Positions 7,430 through 14,711 of a DNA stretch of 33,178 nt are shown piece after piece. The stretch's first letter is position 1; each line of letters starts with the position of its first letter. The stretch covers positions 25,786 through 58,963 of the forward strand of contig JAAVHD010000019.1 in assembly GCA_014799915.1 (NCBI GenBank), written 5' to 3'. Made by a program: the position numbers and the translations under genes. Origin of the DNA: Oscillibacter sp. GTDB taxonomy: Bacteria > Bacillota > Clostridia > Oscillospirales > Oscillospiraceae. The notes under the pieces are model-generated. The model made no database searches and was not told the DNA's origin. It worked only from the letters and a program-made list of their open reading frames with translations.

Positions 7430-8803
7430 TCAGAATTTTGTCAGTTCGTTGATATCCGGCTTTTGCAGGATCTCGGTGATGCGGATGCCGAAGTTGTCGT
7501 CGATGACCACCACATCGCCCCGGGCGATGCACTGGCCGTTGACCAGCAGATCCACCGGCTCGCCGGCCAGTTTGTCCAGCACCACCAGGGAGCCCTTGGA
7601 GAAGGCAATGATGTCCTGGATCTTCCGCCGGGTCCGACCGATCTCCACGGCCACCTCCAGAGACACGCCCATGATGAGGTCCAGATTTTCCTTCTGCTCC
7701 TGGCTCAATCCGCCGTCCGCGCTGAGGGGCTCCATCTTGGGTGCCTGGGTGTTGATGACCTTGGGCTCCGGCGGCTGAGGCTGGGGCTGCGGCGGATACA
7801 TGTAATAAGGCGGATAGGGGGGATAGGGATATCCGCTCTGCCCGACAGGGGCTTGAGGAGGATAGGGGGGATAGCCCGCCGGGGGGTAATAGGGCGGCTG
7901 CTCTCCGGCGGCCGGCGCGGGAGCGGGCGCCGCCTGGGGTGCAGGTGCAGGCGCTGCGGCGGGTGCGGGAGCGGGTTCGCTGGGAATGCCGCCCGCCATC
8001 AGCTTCTCGATCTCCTCCTGGCTCAATGTGCCGCCGGAGGACGCCGCAGGCGCCGGTGCAGGTGCGGGAGCGGGCTCGCTGGGAATGCCGCCCGCCATCA
8101 GCTTCTCGATCTCCTCCTGGCTCAACGTGCCGCCAGAGGACGCCGCAGGCGCGGGAGCAGGCTCCGGAGCGGGCGCGGGCTCCGCCGCGCCGCCGCCGAT
8201 CGAATCCGCGTCCACGCCCATGCCAATGACCAGCTCACGGGCCAGGCCCACGCTCATGACGTTCATGAACTCGCTTTCCACCACGCCCTCGATGCTCAGC
8301 TGGAAGCTGACCACCACAATGGGGCCGCTCTTCACCGGGAAGTGCTCGTCCCGTACCTTGTCCAGGTCCGTCAGCTCAAACGCCTCGGGGGTGGAGATGT
8401 TCACCATCCGGCCCAGCAGGTCGCTCAGGGCAGTGGAGGCCGCGCCCATCATCTGGTTCATGACCTCGCAGACCACGCTGACGCTCAGCTCATCCAGCTG
8501 GAACTCCTCGTCCGGCGTCTCCGTACCCAGCAGGATGTCCACGATGGCCTTCACGTCGCTGCGCTTGAGCATCATGATGTTGCTGCCTTCCAGGCCGCTG
8601 ACATACTTGATCTCCACGCCGATGGCCGGTTCGATCCGCCCAAGAGAGAAGTCCTCCGCGTTGATCACCTTCACCGTGGGGATCGTAATGTCCACCCGGT
8701 GATCCAGCATATTGGAAACTGCCGTAGCGGAGGAGCCGAGGCTGATATTCATGGCCTCGCCGATGGCGTCGATGGCCATCGGACTAAAAGTTATTTCACC
8801 CAT
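7430..8803 (-). CDS. fliY: Flagellar motor switch phosphatase FliY, with an unusual repeat-bearing linker
   Basis: The 457-residue product has three parts. Residues 1-200 are a CheC-like CheY-P phosphatase domain with both active-site pairs intact (E16/N19 in IGEAMN; E113/N116 in CEVMNQ). Residues about 205-365 are an Ala/Pro then Pro/Tyr-rich linker. Residues about 366-457 are the FliN/SpoA switch domain (SLEVAVEIGRTRRKIQDII). The linker contains two tandem 33-residue repeats with the core GGTLSQEEIEKLMAGG (227-236 and 260-269). This resembles the N-terminal CheY-P-binding motif of FliM (LSQSQIDALL in the neighbouring gene). In B. subtilis FliY that motif is at the N-terminus; here the N-terminus goes straight into the CheC domain. 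The ATG starts 14 bases after fliM. Confidence 0.95.
   Translation of the reverse strand: MGEITFSPMAIDAIGEAMNISLGSSATAVSNMLDHRVDITIPTVKVINAEDFSLGRIEPAIGVEIKYVSGLEGSNIMMLKRSDVKAIVDILLGTETPDEEFQLDELSVSVVCEVMNQMMGAASTALSDLLGRMVNISTPEAFELTDLDKVRDEHFPVKSGPIVVVSFQLSIEGVVESEFMNVMSVGLARELVIGMGVDADSIGGGAAEPAPAPEPAPAPAASSGGTLSQEEIEKLMAGGIPSEPAPAPAPAPAASSGGTLSQEEIEKLMAGGIPSEPAPAPAAAPAPAPQAAPAPAPAAGEQPPYYPPAGYPPYPPQAPVGQSGYPYPPYPPYYMYPPQPQPQPPEPKVINTQAPKMEPLSADGGLSQEQKENLDLIMGVSLEVAVEIGRTRRKIQDIIAFSKGSLVVLDKLAGEPVDLLVNGQCIARGDVVVIDDNFGIRITEILQKPDINELTKF
7962..8159. repeat. 99-bp in-frame tandem repeat within fliY
   Basis: Two units, 7962-8060 and 8061-8159, differ at five of 99 bases. Each encodes 33 residues comprising a Pro/Ala spacer and one GGTLSQEEIEKLMAGG motif. 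Because the period is a multiple of three, gain or loss of units would keep the frame. The flanks contain further GC-rich Pro/Ala codons but no third full unit. Confidence 0.92.
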
Positions 8804-8817
8804 AGGGATACGCTCCT

Positions 8818-9807
8818 TTACGCCTTAATATATGTCTCACCGATTTTCACGGCCATTTGCTTGTTATAAATACCCATCCGCCCGTCAAACCAGCGCCTGC
8901 CGCTGATGTTGAGGAAGATCGGCGCGTCCTTGGGCTGCTTGATATCCACCACGTCGCCTACGTTCAGGTGGTAGATGTCCCGCAGCTGCAGCTTGGTCCG
9001 GGCCAGCTCCGCGATGATCTCCAGGTCGGAATCCCGCAGGGAATCAAAGATCTCCTCCGACTTGTCCTCGCCCCGGGAGCGGTGGACCGTGTCCTTGCTG
9101 ATCTCGGTGAAGATGTTGGTGAGCATCTCCCCGGGCAGACACATGCTCAGACGGCCGCTGCTGTTGGGAAACCGGATATCCAGACCCACGATGACCACCG
9201 TGTCGTCGTAGCCGATGAGCTGTACCAGGGTGGGGTTGGTCTCCGTGCGCACGTAGGAGAATTTCAGGCTGATGTAGTTCTCCCAGCTGCGCCCCAGGAA
9301 TTCCACCATGTCGCTGATGATGTCTTTGTACATGTTCAGCTCCAGGTCGGTCAGCTTGTAGTCCGAGGCCAAACTGTCGTCCGGCTCGCCCTCGCCGCCC
9401 ATCATGCGGTCCATCATGGTCAGCAGCACCGGCGTGGCCAGATGGATCAGGATCGGGGCCTCCTCCTGGAGATCCTCCCGGTCGATCTTCGCCAGGGCCA
9501 GCACGTCCCCCTCGCGCAAGGCGTTGGAGAACTCGTAGTAGCGCAGCTCCTCGATGGATTCCACCTCGATCTCACAGGTGGAGTGGAACATGGCGTTCAG
9601 GCGGGAGTTGATGACCCGGGTATAGTTCTCGTAGATGCTGTTGAGGATCTTCAGGCGGTCCTTACTGAATTTCCGGGGACTGTAAAAGTCGTACTTCCTG
9701 TATTTCTTTTCTGCGGACTCCTCTTTTTCGGGGCCCGCATCCAGACTTCCGCTCTGGGCTGCCGCCAGCAGGGCGTCAATCTGACTTTGTGATAAAACTT
9801 CTGCCAT
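8818..9807 (-). CDS. fliM: Flagellar motor switch protein FliM
   Basis: The 329-residue C-ring protein carries the N-terminal CheY-P docking motif LSQSQIDALL at residues 5-14, a CheC-like middle domain (about 40-240, including MMGGEGEPDDS that contacts FliG) and a C-terminal SpoA domain (about 250-325). The ATG (9805-9807) follows GAGGAG. It lies 14 bases before fliY. Upstream, fliL, which often separates motB from fliM, is absent: only 108 non-coding bases separate the two genes. Confidence 0.97.
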   Translation of the reverse strand: MAEVLSQSQIDALLAAAQSGSLDAGPEKEESAEKKYRKYDFYSPRKFSKDRLKILNSIYENYTRVINSRLNAMFHSTCEIEVESIEELRYYEFSNALREGDVLALAKIDREDLQEEAPILIHLATPVLLTMMDRMMGGEGEPDDSLASDYKLTDLELNMYKDIISDMVEFLGRSWENYISLKFSYVRTETNPTLVQLIGYDDTVVIVGLDIRFPNSSGRLSMCLPGEMLTNIFTEISKDTVHRSRGEDKSEEIFDSLRDSDLEIIAELARTKLQLRDIYHLNVGDVVDIKQPKDAPIFLNISGRRWFDGRMGIYNKQMAVKIGETYIKA

Positions 9808-9915
9808 ATTGTCTCCTCATTCCCAACTTTGGATTCCAGGGCACCGTCACGCCGGAGCAGGCCCGGCGGATGACAGGGCGCTTTTCTTTGACGGATATGG
9901 CGCGGGGAGTTGATC

Positions 9916-10776
9916 TCACTCCGCCGCCGTGGGGTCGTAGGGCAGCTGGACAGGCACTTCCTGCTCCGCCGTGGTGTAATACTCCTCTATCGTTCCGGCA
10001 AAGGGATTGTCCAGCGGCTCGTCCGCCAGGGAGATCATGAGCTCCACCCGGCGGTTTTTCGCCCGTTCGCTCTCCTCGGTGTTGTCCGCTATGGGGAGCC
10101 ACTGGCCGTTGCCCTCCGGGGTCAGCCGGGCGGCCTGGATGGTGGTGTTCTCCCAGATGAAGGCGGTCACCATCGCCGCGCGGTCCGAACTCAGCCGCCA
10201 GTCCTTATAGGGATCATAGGTGCCCTGGGCGGTGGCGGTGTGGCCGCTCACCTTGATCTCATCAATATAGGGCTTCATATCCTCCAGGATGGGACACAGC
10301 CCGGCCAGGGCATCCCGCGCCGCGCGGGTCAGCTCGTAGCTGTCCCCGCCGAAGAAGGTCTCGGCGTTGAAGGAAATGAACACGTACCCGTCGCCCACGC
10401 TGTAGCTGACGGCCTCGGCGGAGCTCTCCGATTCAGAGTCGGAATCAGAACTGGCCGCCTTCTGGCTGGCGGCATACTCCGCCAGGTACTCCAGGATCAT
10501 CTCCACGTCCTCGTTGACCTCGTCCTGACTCATGGGCAGGTCGTTGCCCAGATCCGCGTCGTTGTCGCCGTCGGGGCCCCGGGGGGACTCGTCGACGCTG
10601 ACCTCCGCGTCCTTGTTGAAGCTCTGGACGATCATCATCCACTTCTCCTGGTCGATGGTGGACATGGAATACAGCAGCACGAAGAAGCACAGCAGTAGGG
10701 TCACCATGTCGCCATAGGTGTCCATCCAGTTGGCGCCGCCCTCGCCGCCGCTCTTTTTCTTTTTCAAAGAAGCCAT
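9916..10776 (-). CDS. motB: Flagellar motor stator protein MotB
   Basis: The 286-residue stator subunit couples ion flow to rotation and anchors to peptidoglycan. It has a basic N-terminus, one membrane helix (about 20-39) with the ion-carrying aspartate at D23 (TYGDMVTLLLCFF), a periplasmic linker with an acidic/Ser run at about 109-120, and an OmpA-like peptidoglycan-binding domain (about 127-250) with SGHT, LSSDRA and KNRRVEL. The ATG (10774-10776) has GAGGTGA upstream. It sits 34 bases after motA. The ion type (H+ or Na+) cannot be decided from sequence alone. Confidence 0.95.
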   Translation of the reverse strand: MASLKKKKSGGEGGANWMDTYGDMVTLLLCFFVLLYSMSTIDQEKWMMIVQSFNKDAEVSVDESPRGPDGDNDADLGNDLPMSQDEVNEDVEMILEYLAEYAASQKAASSDSDSESESSAEAVSYSVGDGYVFISFNAETFFGGDSYELTRAARDALAGLCPILEDMKPYIDEIKVSGHTATAQGTYDPYKDWRLSSDRAAMVTAFIWENTTIQAARLTPEGNGQWLPIADNTEESERAKNRRVELMISLADEPLDNPFAGTIEEYYTTAEQEVPVQLPYDPTAAE

Positions 10777-10810
10777 GTTTTGCTCACCTCATTTTCATGG
10801 CTGAAACCGC

Positions 10811-11632
10811 TTACTCGGCGGCCTCGCCGCCCTTCGCGGCTCCGCTGCCCTCGCGCTGGCGCTGGGCCACGAAGGTCAGCAGTTTCTCACGCAGGGCCTT
10901 GGGGTTGGAGCCGGCCTGGATGGACATGATGCCCTCCACAATGATCAGCTTGCAGAGCACTTCCTCCTCATCCCGCTGCCGCAGCTGGGCGGCGATGGGG
11001 CCGAACACCATGTGGGCCATAACGCAGCCGTACAGGGTGGTAACCAGGGCGGTAGCCATGGCGGGACCCAGGTCGCCGCCGCCGCTCTCCACGTCCATGG
11101 CCTTCAGCATGTTGATCAGACCTACCAGGGTACCCACCATACCGAAGGCCGGGGCCACGGAGCTGCCCTTCTCGTACATGCCCGCGCCGAAGTCGTGGCG
11201 GGCGGAGGACTGCTCGATGTCGTTCATCATGATCTCCCGGGCCTGGTCGGCGTCGTTGTTGTCCACGATGAGCATGATGCACTGTTTGAAGAAGGGGTCC
11301 TCCTGCTGGTTGCCCTTTTCCTCCAGGGCCAGCAGGCCGTTCTTACGGGCCACCTGGGCCAGCTCCACCAGCTCGTCAATGATGGCCAGCGGGTCGTTGC
11401 CCTTGGTGTTCATCAAAACCTTGAAATGCTTGGGGATATCCTTCAGCGCGGAGGGCGGGAAGGAGGCGATCAGGATCATGATCGTACAGCCAATGGTGAT
11501 GAACACGCTGGCCGGGTCCCAGAAGTTGCCGACCTGCGAGGGGGTCAGAAGTCCCCCGCTGCCGCCGAACATCATGCCGACGATCATGACCGCTACGGCG
11601 CCTATAAAACCAATGATATATGTAATATTCAT
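10811..11632 (-). CDS. motA: Flagellar motor stator protein MotA
   Basis: The 273-residue protein has four membrane segments (about 3-21, 41-58, 155-177 and 190-213) and a cytoplasmic loop after the second. The conserved APAFGMVGTLVGLI around P161 and the ATALVTTLYGCVMAHMVFGPIA segment line the ion channel. MotA forms a ring around MotB and pushes on FliG. The ATG (11630-11632) has only a weak GGTGG site. It is separated from flbD by 118 bases that contain an inverted repeat, unlike the tight packing elsewhere. The C-terminal tail is Gly/Ala-rich. Confidence 0.95.
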   Translation of the reverse strand: MNITYIIGFIGAVAVMIVGMMFGGSGGLLTPSQVGNFWDPASVFITIGCTIMILIASFPPSALKDIPKHFKVLMNTKGNDPLAIIDELVELAQVARKNGLLALEEKGNQQEDPFFKQCIMLIVDNNDADQAREIMMNDIEQSSARHDFGAGMYEKGSSVAPAFGMVGTLVGLINMLKAMDVESGGGDLGPAMATALVTTLYGCVMAHMVFGPIAAQLRQRDEEEVLCKLIIVEGIMSIQAGSNPKALREKLLTFVAQRQREGSGAAKGGEAAE

Positions 11633-11680
11633 AATCTATCAACCACCATTTTTACTCCCACGGGGAGGATTTGTCTCTTG

Positions 11681-11745
11681 CGCGGGGCGCATTCGAGGTG
11701 TGTCCAGCCTCTTAAGTCTCGGCATCCCTCAAACGCGCCCCCGCG
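11681..11745. repeat. Imperfect inverted repeat in the flbD-motA gap
   Basis: Arm 11681-11702 (CGCGGGGCGCATTCGAGG, then TGTG) is an inverted, imperfect copy of 11723-11745, with about five differences including a one-base gap and a loop of 20 bases. It fills the spacer between flbD and motA and would form a GC-rich hairpin in the operon mRNA. It is not the same sequence as copies A, B or C. Confidence 0.65.
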
Positions 11746-11750
11746 GCGCG

Positions 11751-11966
11751 TCAGCGTCTGTCCGAAATGGTAATGGTCCGATGGACGTCCTGTACCTTGG
11801 CGTTATAGTCCTGGATCTTTTTGACGATGTCCTCCGGACTCTCCTTGACGATGAAGTAGTCCCGGTTCATCATCACGATCTTGGACTCCGGGATCATCTC
11901 AATGCTCTCGATCTGGTTGTGATTGACCAGGAACCGCTCGTTGTTCCGCTTGGTGAGCACGATCAT
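11751..11966 (-). CDS. flbD: Flagellar protein FlbD/SwrD family
   Basis: The 71-residue protein begins MIVLTKRNNERFLVNHNQIE and contains ESIEMIPESKIVMMNRDYFIVKES, the typical FlbD/SwrD fold signature. In B. subtilis the equivalent (SwrD) sits between flgE and the next genes and increases swarming and motor power through the stator. Here it directly precedes motA and motB. The ATG (11964-11966) has AAAGGAGA upstream. Just before that ribosome site is a 12-base-pair all-G/C hairpin. A longer in-frame start upstream would read through that hairpin and is unlikely. Confidence 0.9.
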   Translation of the reverse strand: MIVLTKRNNERFLVNHNQIESIEMIPESKIVMMNRDYFIVKESPEDIVKKIQDYNAKVQDVHRTITISDRR

Positions 11967-11989
11967 AGCATTCTCCTTTCTTCTCTCTC

Positions 11990-12017
11990 CCCCCGGCCGC
12001 CGCAGGGCGGCCGGGGG
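11990..12017. repeat. 12-bp all-G/C perfect hairpin between flgE and flbD
   Basis: CCCCCGGCCGCC (11990-12001) and GGCGGCCGGGGG (12006-12017) pair perfectly around a 4-base loop. No U-run follows. It lies about 12 bases upstream of the flbD ribosome site, so it could be an mRNA-stabilising 5' end or a processing barrier that sets flbD-motA-motB apart from the hook genes. Confidence 0.75.
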
Positions 12018-12046
12018 ATCTGGGTCATGATTTACCGGAACCGTCC

Positions 12047-12122
12047 TGTAGGGGCCGACGACCCGGCGGCCCGCTCGCACACGCTTCCTAAACGCGGCGC
12101 GCCGAGGTCGTCGCGCCCTACG
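12047..12122. repeat. Dispersed inverted repeat, copy B (flgE-flbD gap)
   Basis: The right arm (about 12095-12121), read as its complement, is GTAGGGCGCGACGACCTCGG and then CGCGCCG. It is identical over 27 bases to the left arm of copy A at 3590-3616. The left arm (12047-12073) is a degenerate inverted copy beginning TGTAGGGGCCGACGACCCGG. The element ends 16 bases after the flgE stop codon. Loop about 21 bases. Confidence 0.8.
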
Positions 12123-12137
12123 CATCAGGCGCTGGAA

Positions 12138-13481
12138 TCAGCGCTTCATGTTCACCAGTTCCTCCAGCATGGAGTCGGTGACGGTGACGATACGGGTGTT
12201 GGCCTGATAGCCGCGCTGGGTGAGGATCATGTTGGCGAACTCCGTGGCCACGTCGGCGGTGGAAGCCTCCAGGCCGCTGCCCTGGACCTTGACGGCCTTC
12301 ATCTGGCCCAGCAGGTTCTTCAGCTCGGGCGTATAGCCGCCTTCCTCCTCCGACACGATCGCATTGTTCAGATAAGTGCCCGCGGGGAAGATGCCGCCCG
12401 CGATGCCCACGGTCAGCTCGCCCGCGCCCTCCTGGGCCTTGTAGTAGGGGCCGCCGGTGTGGGTCACGCCGTTGGGGGCGGTGACCTGGCCGATGGCGAT
12501 GTAGCCGATAATCATGGCGTCGCCGTTGTCCGCGGTGGAGATGATGGCGCCGTTCTCGTTGATGCTCAGGCTCATGGTGCCGGCCTGCTCATCATTGAAG
12601 TTGGGCTTGGGGATCGTATAATTCATGGCATCTCCCTCAGCCATACCGGTTGAGGTCCCTGCGCCCTCGCCCTTATCCGCTCTCAACAGCGTCCAATCCA
12701 ATGCTCCCGTTCCGCCGTCCGCATAGTACCCAACATTAGCGAGGGATACATTTTTGCGCTCTGTCGTTTGCGTGCTGTTATCTCCGCTCCCCGTGGTCAG
12801 GCACGAACCCAGGATATCATAAACGGGATCGCCCGCTTCCCAGAGGTGCTCGCCAGAGGCCGGGTCGATGCCGCCGTTGGCTATCGTGGGTTCCTGCGCC
12901 CGCAGGGGCACCCGCAGGGGCACCAGCTGGGTGCTGAGGATCAGCTTATCCTGAATGTTTCTCGGAGGGTTTTCCAGCTTTGCCGCAGCGATCGCCGCCT
13001 CGTCCGCTCCCTCGACGTAATTCGGATTATACACCATCTGGAAGCCAAATACAACATTTCCTTGGCCGTCGGTGATATAACCTTTGGGGTCGATGTCGAA
13101 GTCACCCGCGCGGGTCAGCATGGCGCGGTTGAGGTTGTCGCCGCTGTCCAGCACCATGTCCTTGTCGCCCACCAGGAAGAAGCCGTCGCCGTCGATCATG
13201 CAGTCGAGGGCAAAGCCGGTGGGGCTGAAGGTTCCGGGGGACATGTTCAGGTCGATGGAGCCCACCTGTGCGCCGTAACCGATCTGGGAGGGGGTGTTGC
13301 CGCCCCGGACGGCGGTGCCGTCGCTGCCCGCCCGGCGGGTGGTGTACAGGGACTCCTGGAAGATCATGCGCTGCGCCTTGTAGGCGGTGGTATTTACGTT
13401 AGCGATGTTGTTGCCGATGACGTTGAGGTTCGTCATGTGGGTCTTGAGGCCGCCGATGGCGGCATACATTGCACCAGTCAT
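12138..13481 (-). CDS. flgE: Flagellar hook protein FlgE
   Basis: The 447-residue protein builds the hook. It has the rod/hook N-terminus (YAAIGGLKTHMTNLNVIGNN, IANVNTTAYKAQR), the IDGDGFFLVGD core and the C-terminal D0 helix with ANMILTQRGYQANTRIVTVTDS. The central part (about residues 230-300) is less GC-rich and uses different codons from its neighbours, as expected for the variable surface domain. The ATG (13479-13481) has AAGGAGAT upstream. The 94-base gap to the preceding gene contains a small CTCCCG/CGGGAG hairpin (about 13522-13548). Confidence 0.95.
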   Translation of the reverse strand: MTGAMYAAIGGLKTHMTNLNVIGNNIANVNTTAYKAQRMIFQESLYTTRRAGSDGTAVRGGNTPSQIGYGAQVGSIDLNMSPGTFSPTGFALDCMIDGDGFFLVGDKDMVLDSGDNLNRAMLTRAGDFDIDPKGYITDGQGNVVFGFQMVYNPNYVEGADEAAIAAAKLENPPRNIQDKLILSTQLVPLRVPLRAQEPTIANGGIDPASGEHLWEAGDPVYDILGSCLTTGSGDNSTQTTERKNVSLANVGYYADGGTGALDWTLLRADKGEGAGTSTGMAEGDAMNYTIPKPNFNDEQAGTMSLSINENGAIISTADNGDAMIIGYIAIGQVTAPNGVTHTGGPYYKAQEGAGELTVGIAGGIFPAGTYLNNAIVSEEEGGYTPELKNLLGQMKAVKVQGSGLEASTADVATEFANMILTQRGYQANTRIVTVTDSMLEELVNMKR

Positions 13482-13575
13482 GCGATTAAAATCTCCTTTT
13501 TTACCTTTTTAGCGCCGCCGCTCTCCCGTCAGTCGGGCGGGAGGGCAAAGCATCCTGAAAAGGTCCTGCTCTTTC

Positions 13576-13977
13576 TTATTTGAGAAGGACGGCGCCGTCA
13601 ATATTGGTGAAAATATTCTCCTGCATCTCCTCCTGGGACATGGTGGTGATGACCCGCCCGTGGGGGATGTTGATAATGAACGCTCTCGTGGCGTCAAAGG
13701 CCAGGATGTTGGTCGCGCCCTTGGCGCTGGCCCGTTCCACGCTGCTTGCCAGCTGGCCCATCAGCGTGGGCGTCACTTCGATGCCCCGTTCCTCCGCCCG
13801 CGCCATGGCGTGCTTGGAGAAAGCCACGGAAAAACTCTCCTGCTGCTGCGGGGCCGCGCTCTCAATTTCTCTCTGGAGCATTGTGCCAAACTGGCTTCCC
13901 GCTTCCCTGCGGTGTACCGGCTGTACCTGCTCCACCTGTCCCAACCGGTCTATAGGTGCGATTCGATAATCTGCCAT
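13576..13977 (-). CDS. Flagellar operon protein, TIGR02530-type
   Basis: The 133-residue protein carries the features of the conserved 'flagellar operon protein' found next to flgD and flgE in Firmicutes: FSKHAMARAEERGIEVTP, LASSVERASAKGATNILA and RAFIINIPHGRVITTMSQEEMQ, ending NIFTNIDGAVLLK. Its biochemical role is not established; the position between flgD and flgE suggests a link to hook assembly. The ATG (13975-13977) follows AGAGGATG and is 39 bases after flgD. No membrane segment or signal peptide is seen. Confidence 0.85.
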   Translation of the reverse strand: MADYRIAPIDRLGQVEQVQPVHRREAGSQFGTMLQREIESAAPQQQESFSVAFSKHAMARAEERGIEVTPTLMGQLASSVERASAKGATNILAFDATRAFIINIPHGRVITTMSQEEMQENIFTNIDGAVLLK

Positions 13978-14016
13978 GTTCTCATCCTCTTTCCGGCAAG
14001 ATGCAGGGATGGGATC

Positions 14017-14691
14017 TTATCCCAGCGCCTTCGGAACCGTCGTGCCAGCGACATCCATTCCGCTGTCGTTTTCTGTGCCGTTATCGTCCGTATCGTCGGT
14101 GGAGGGTACGTCCGCGCCCTCGCTGCCGTCGACGGAATCCACATCTCCGCTCTCGTCCGTCTCATCGCTCTTGTCGGTCTCACCGACGGCGGGCGTCTTC
14201 TCCGGCAGCTTGCCCACGGCCATGATCTGGTTGAGGGGATAATACTCGTCGCCCATGAAGATGACGCGCTGTCCGTTGTATGTACCGGTGGCGGTCACTT
14301 CGCCTACCTTCTCGCTCACGATGTTGCCCTTGCTGTCATAAATGGGAACCGTCACCGTCTGGCCCACCAGAGAGGCGGAATAGCTGAGGATGTTGGCCTC
14401 GGTCAGATCGTCCACCTGCGTGCTCATCTTGGTGATGGCCTGCATGACCGTCATGGAGATGATCTGGTTCATCATGTCGTTGGTGTCGGCGGTGTTGTCA
14501 ATGGTCTGGTTCTGCAGCTGGGTCACCATCAACATGAGCATATCCTGGAAGGATAGGGTATTGTTGGCCTCGTCGGAATCCGCGTAGACCGTCTTTGCGT
14601 TGAACTGGGTCTCAGTGGTCTTGGTTACGCCATTATAATAGCCGTACAGATCGGGGCCGATGGCGTCAAAATTAGTGCTGCTGCTGCTCAT
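14017..14691 (-). CDS. flgD: Hook assembly scaffold protein FlgD, with an acidic C-terminal tail
   Basis: The 224-residue hook cap protein contains the conserved N-terminal block LSFQDMLMLMVTQLQNQ and MMNQIISMTVMQAITKM (residues about 46-90), followed by a small beta-rich part (LVGQTVTVPIYDSKGN, about 105-160). After that, instead of the larger Ig/tudor-like region of enterobacterial FlgD, residues about 170-213 are an Asp/Glu/Ser/Thr-rich low-complexity tail. FlgD is exported and caps the growing hook for FlgE. The ATG (14689-14691) follows AAAGGAAA. It is 20 bases after fliK. Confidence 0.9.
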   Translation of the reverse strand: MSSSSTNFDAIGPDLYGYYNGVTKTTETQFNAKTVYADSDEANNTLSFQDMLMLMVTQLQNQTIDNTADTNDMMNQIISMTVMQAITKMSTQVDDLTEANILSYSASLVGQTVTVPIYDSKGNIVSEKVGEVTATGTYNGQRVIFMGDEYYPLNQIMAVGKLPEKTPAVGETDKSDETDESGDVDSVDGSEGADVPSTDDTDDNGTENDSGMDVAGTTVPKALG

Positions 14692-14711
14692 TGGCTGTTA
14701 TTTCCTTTCTT

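Noticed and set aside
7962-8159. CRISPR-like or satellite repeat
   Set aside because: There are two adjacent units without spacers, in frame within fliY, so it is a coding duplication.
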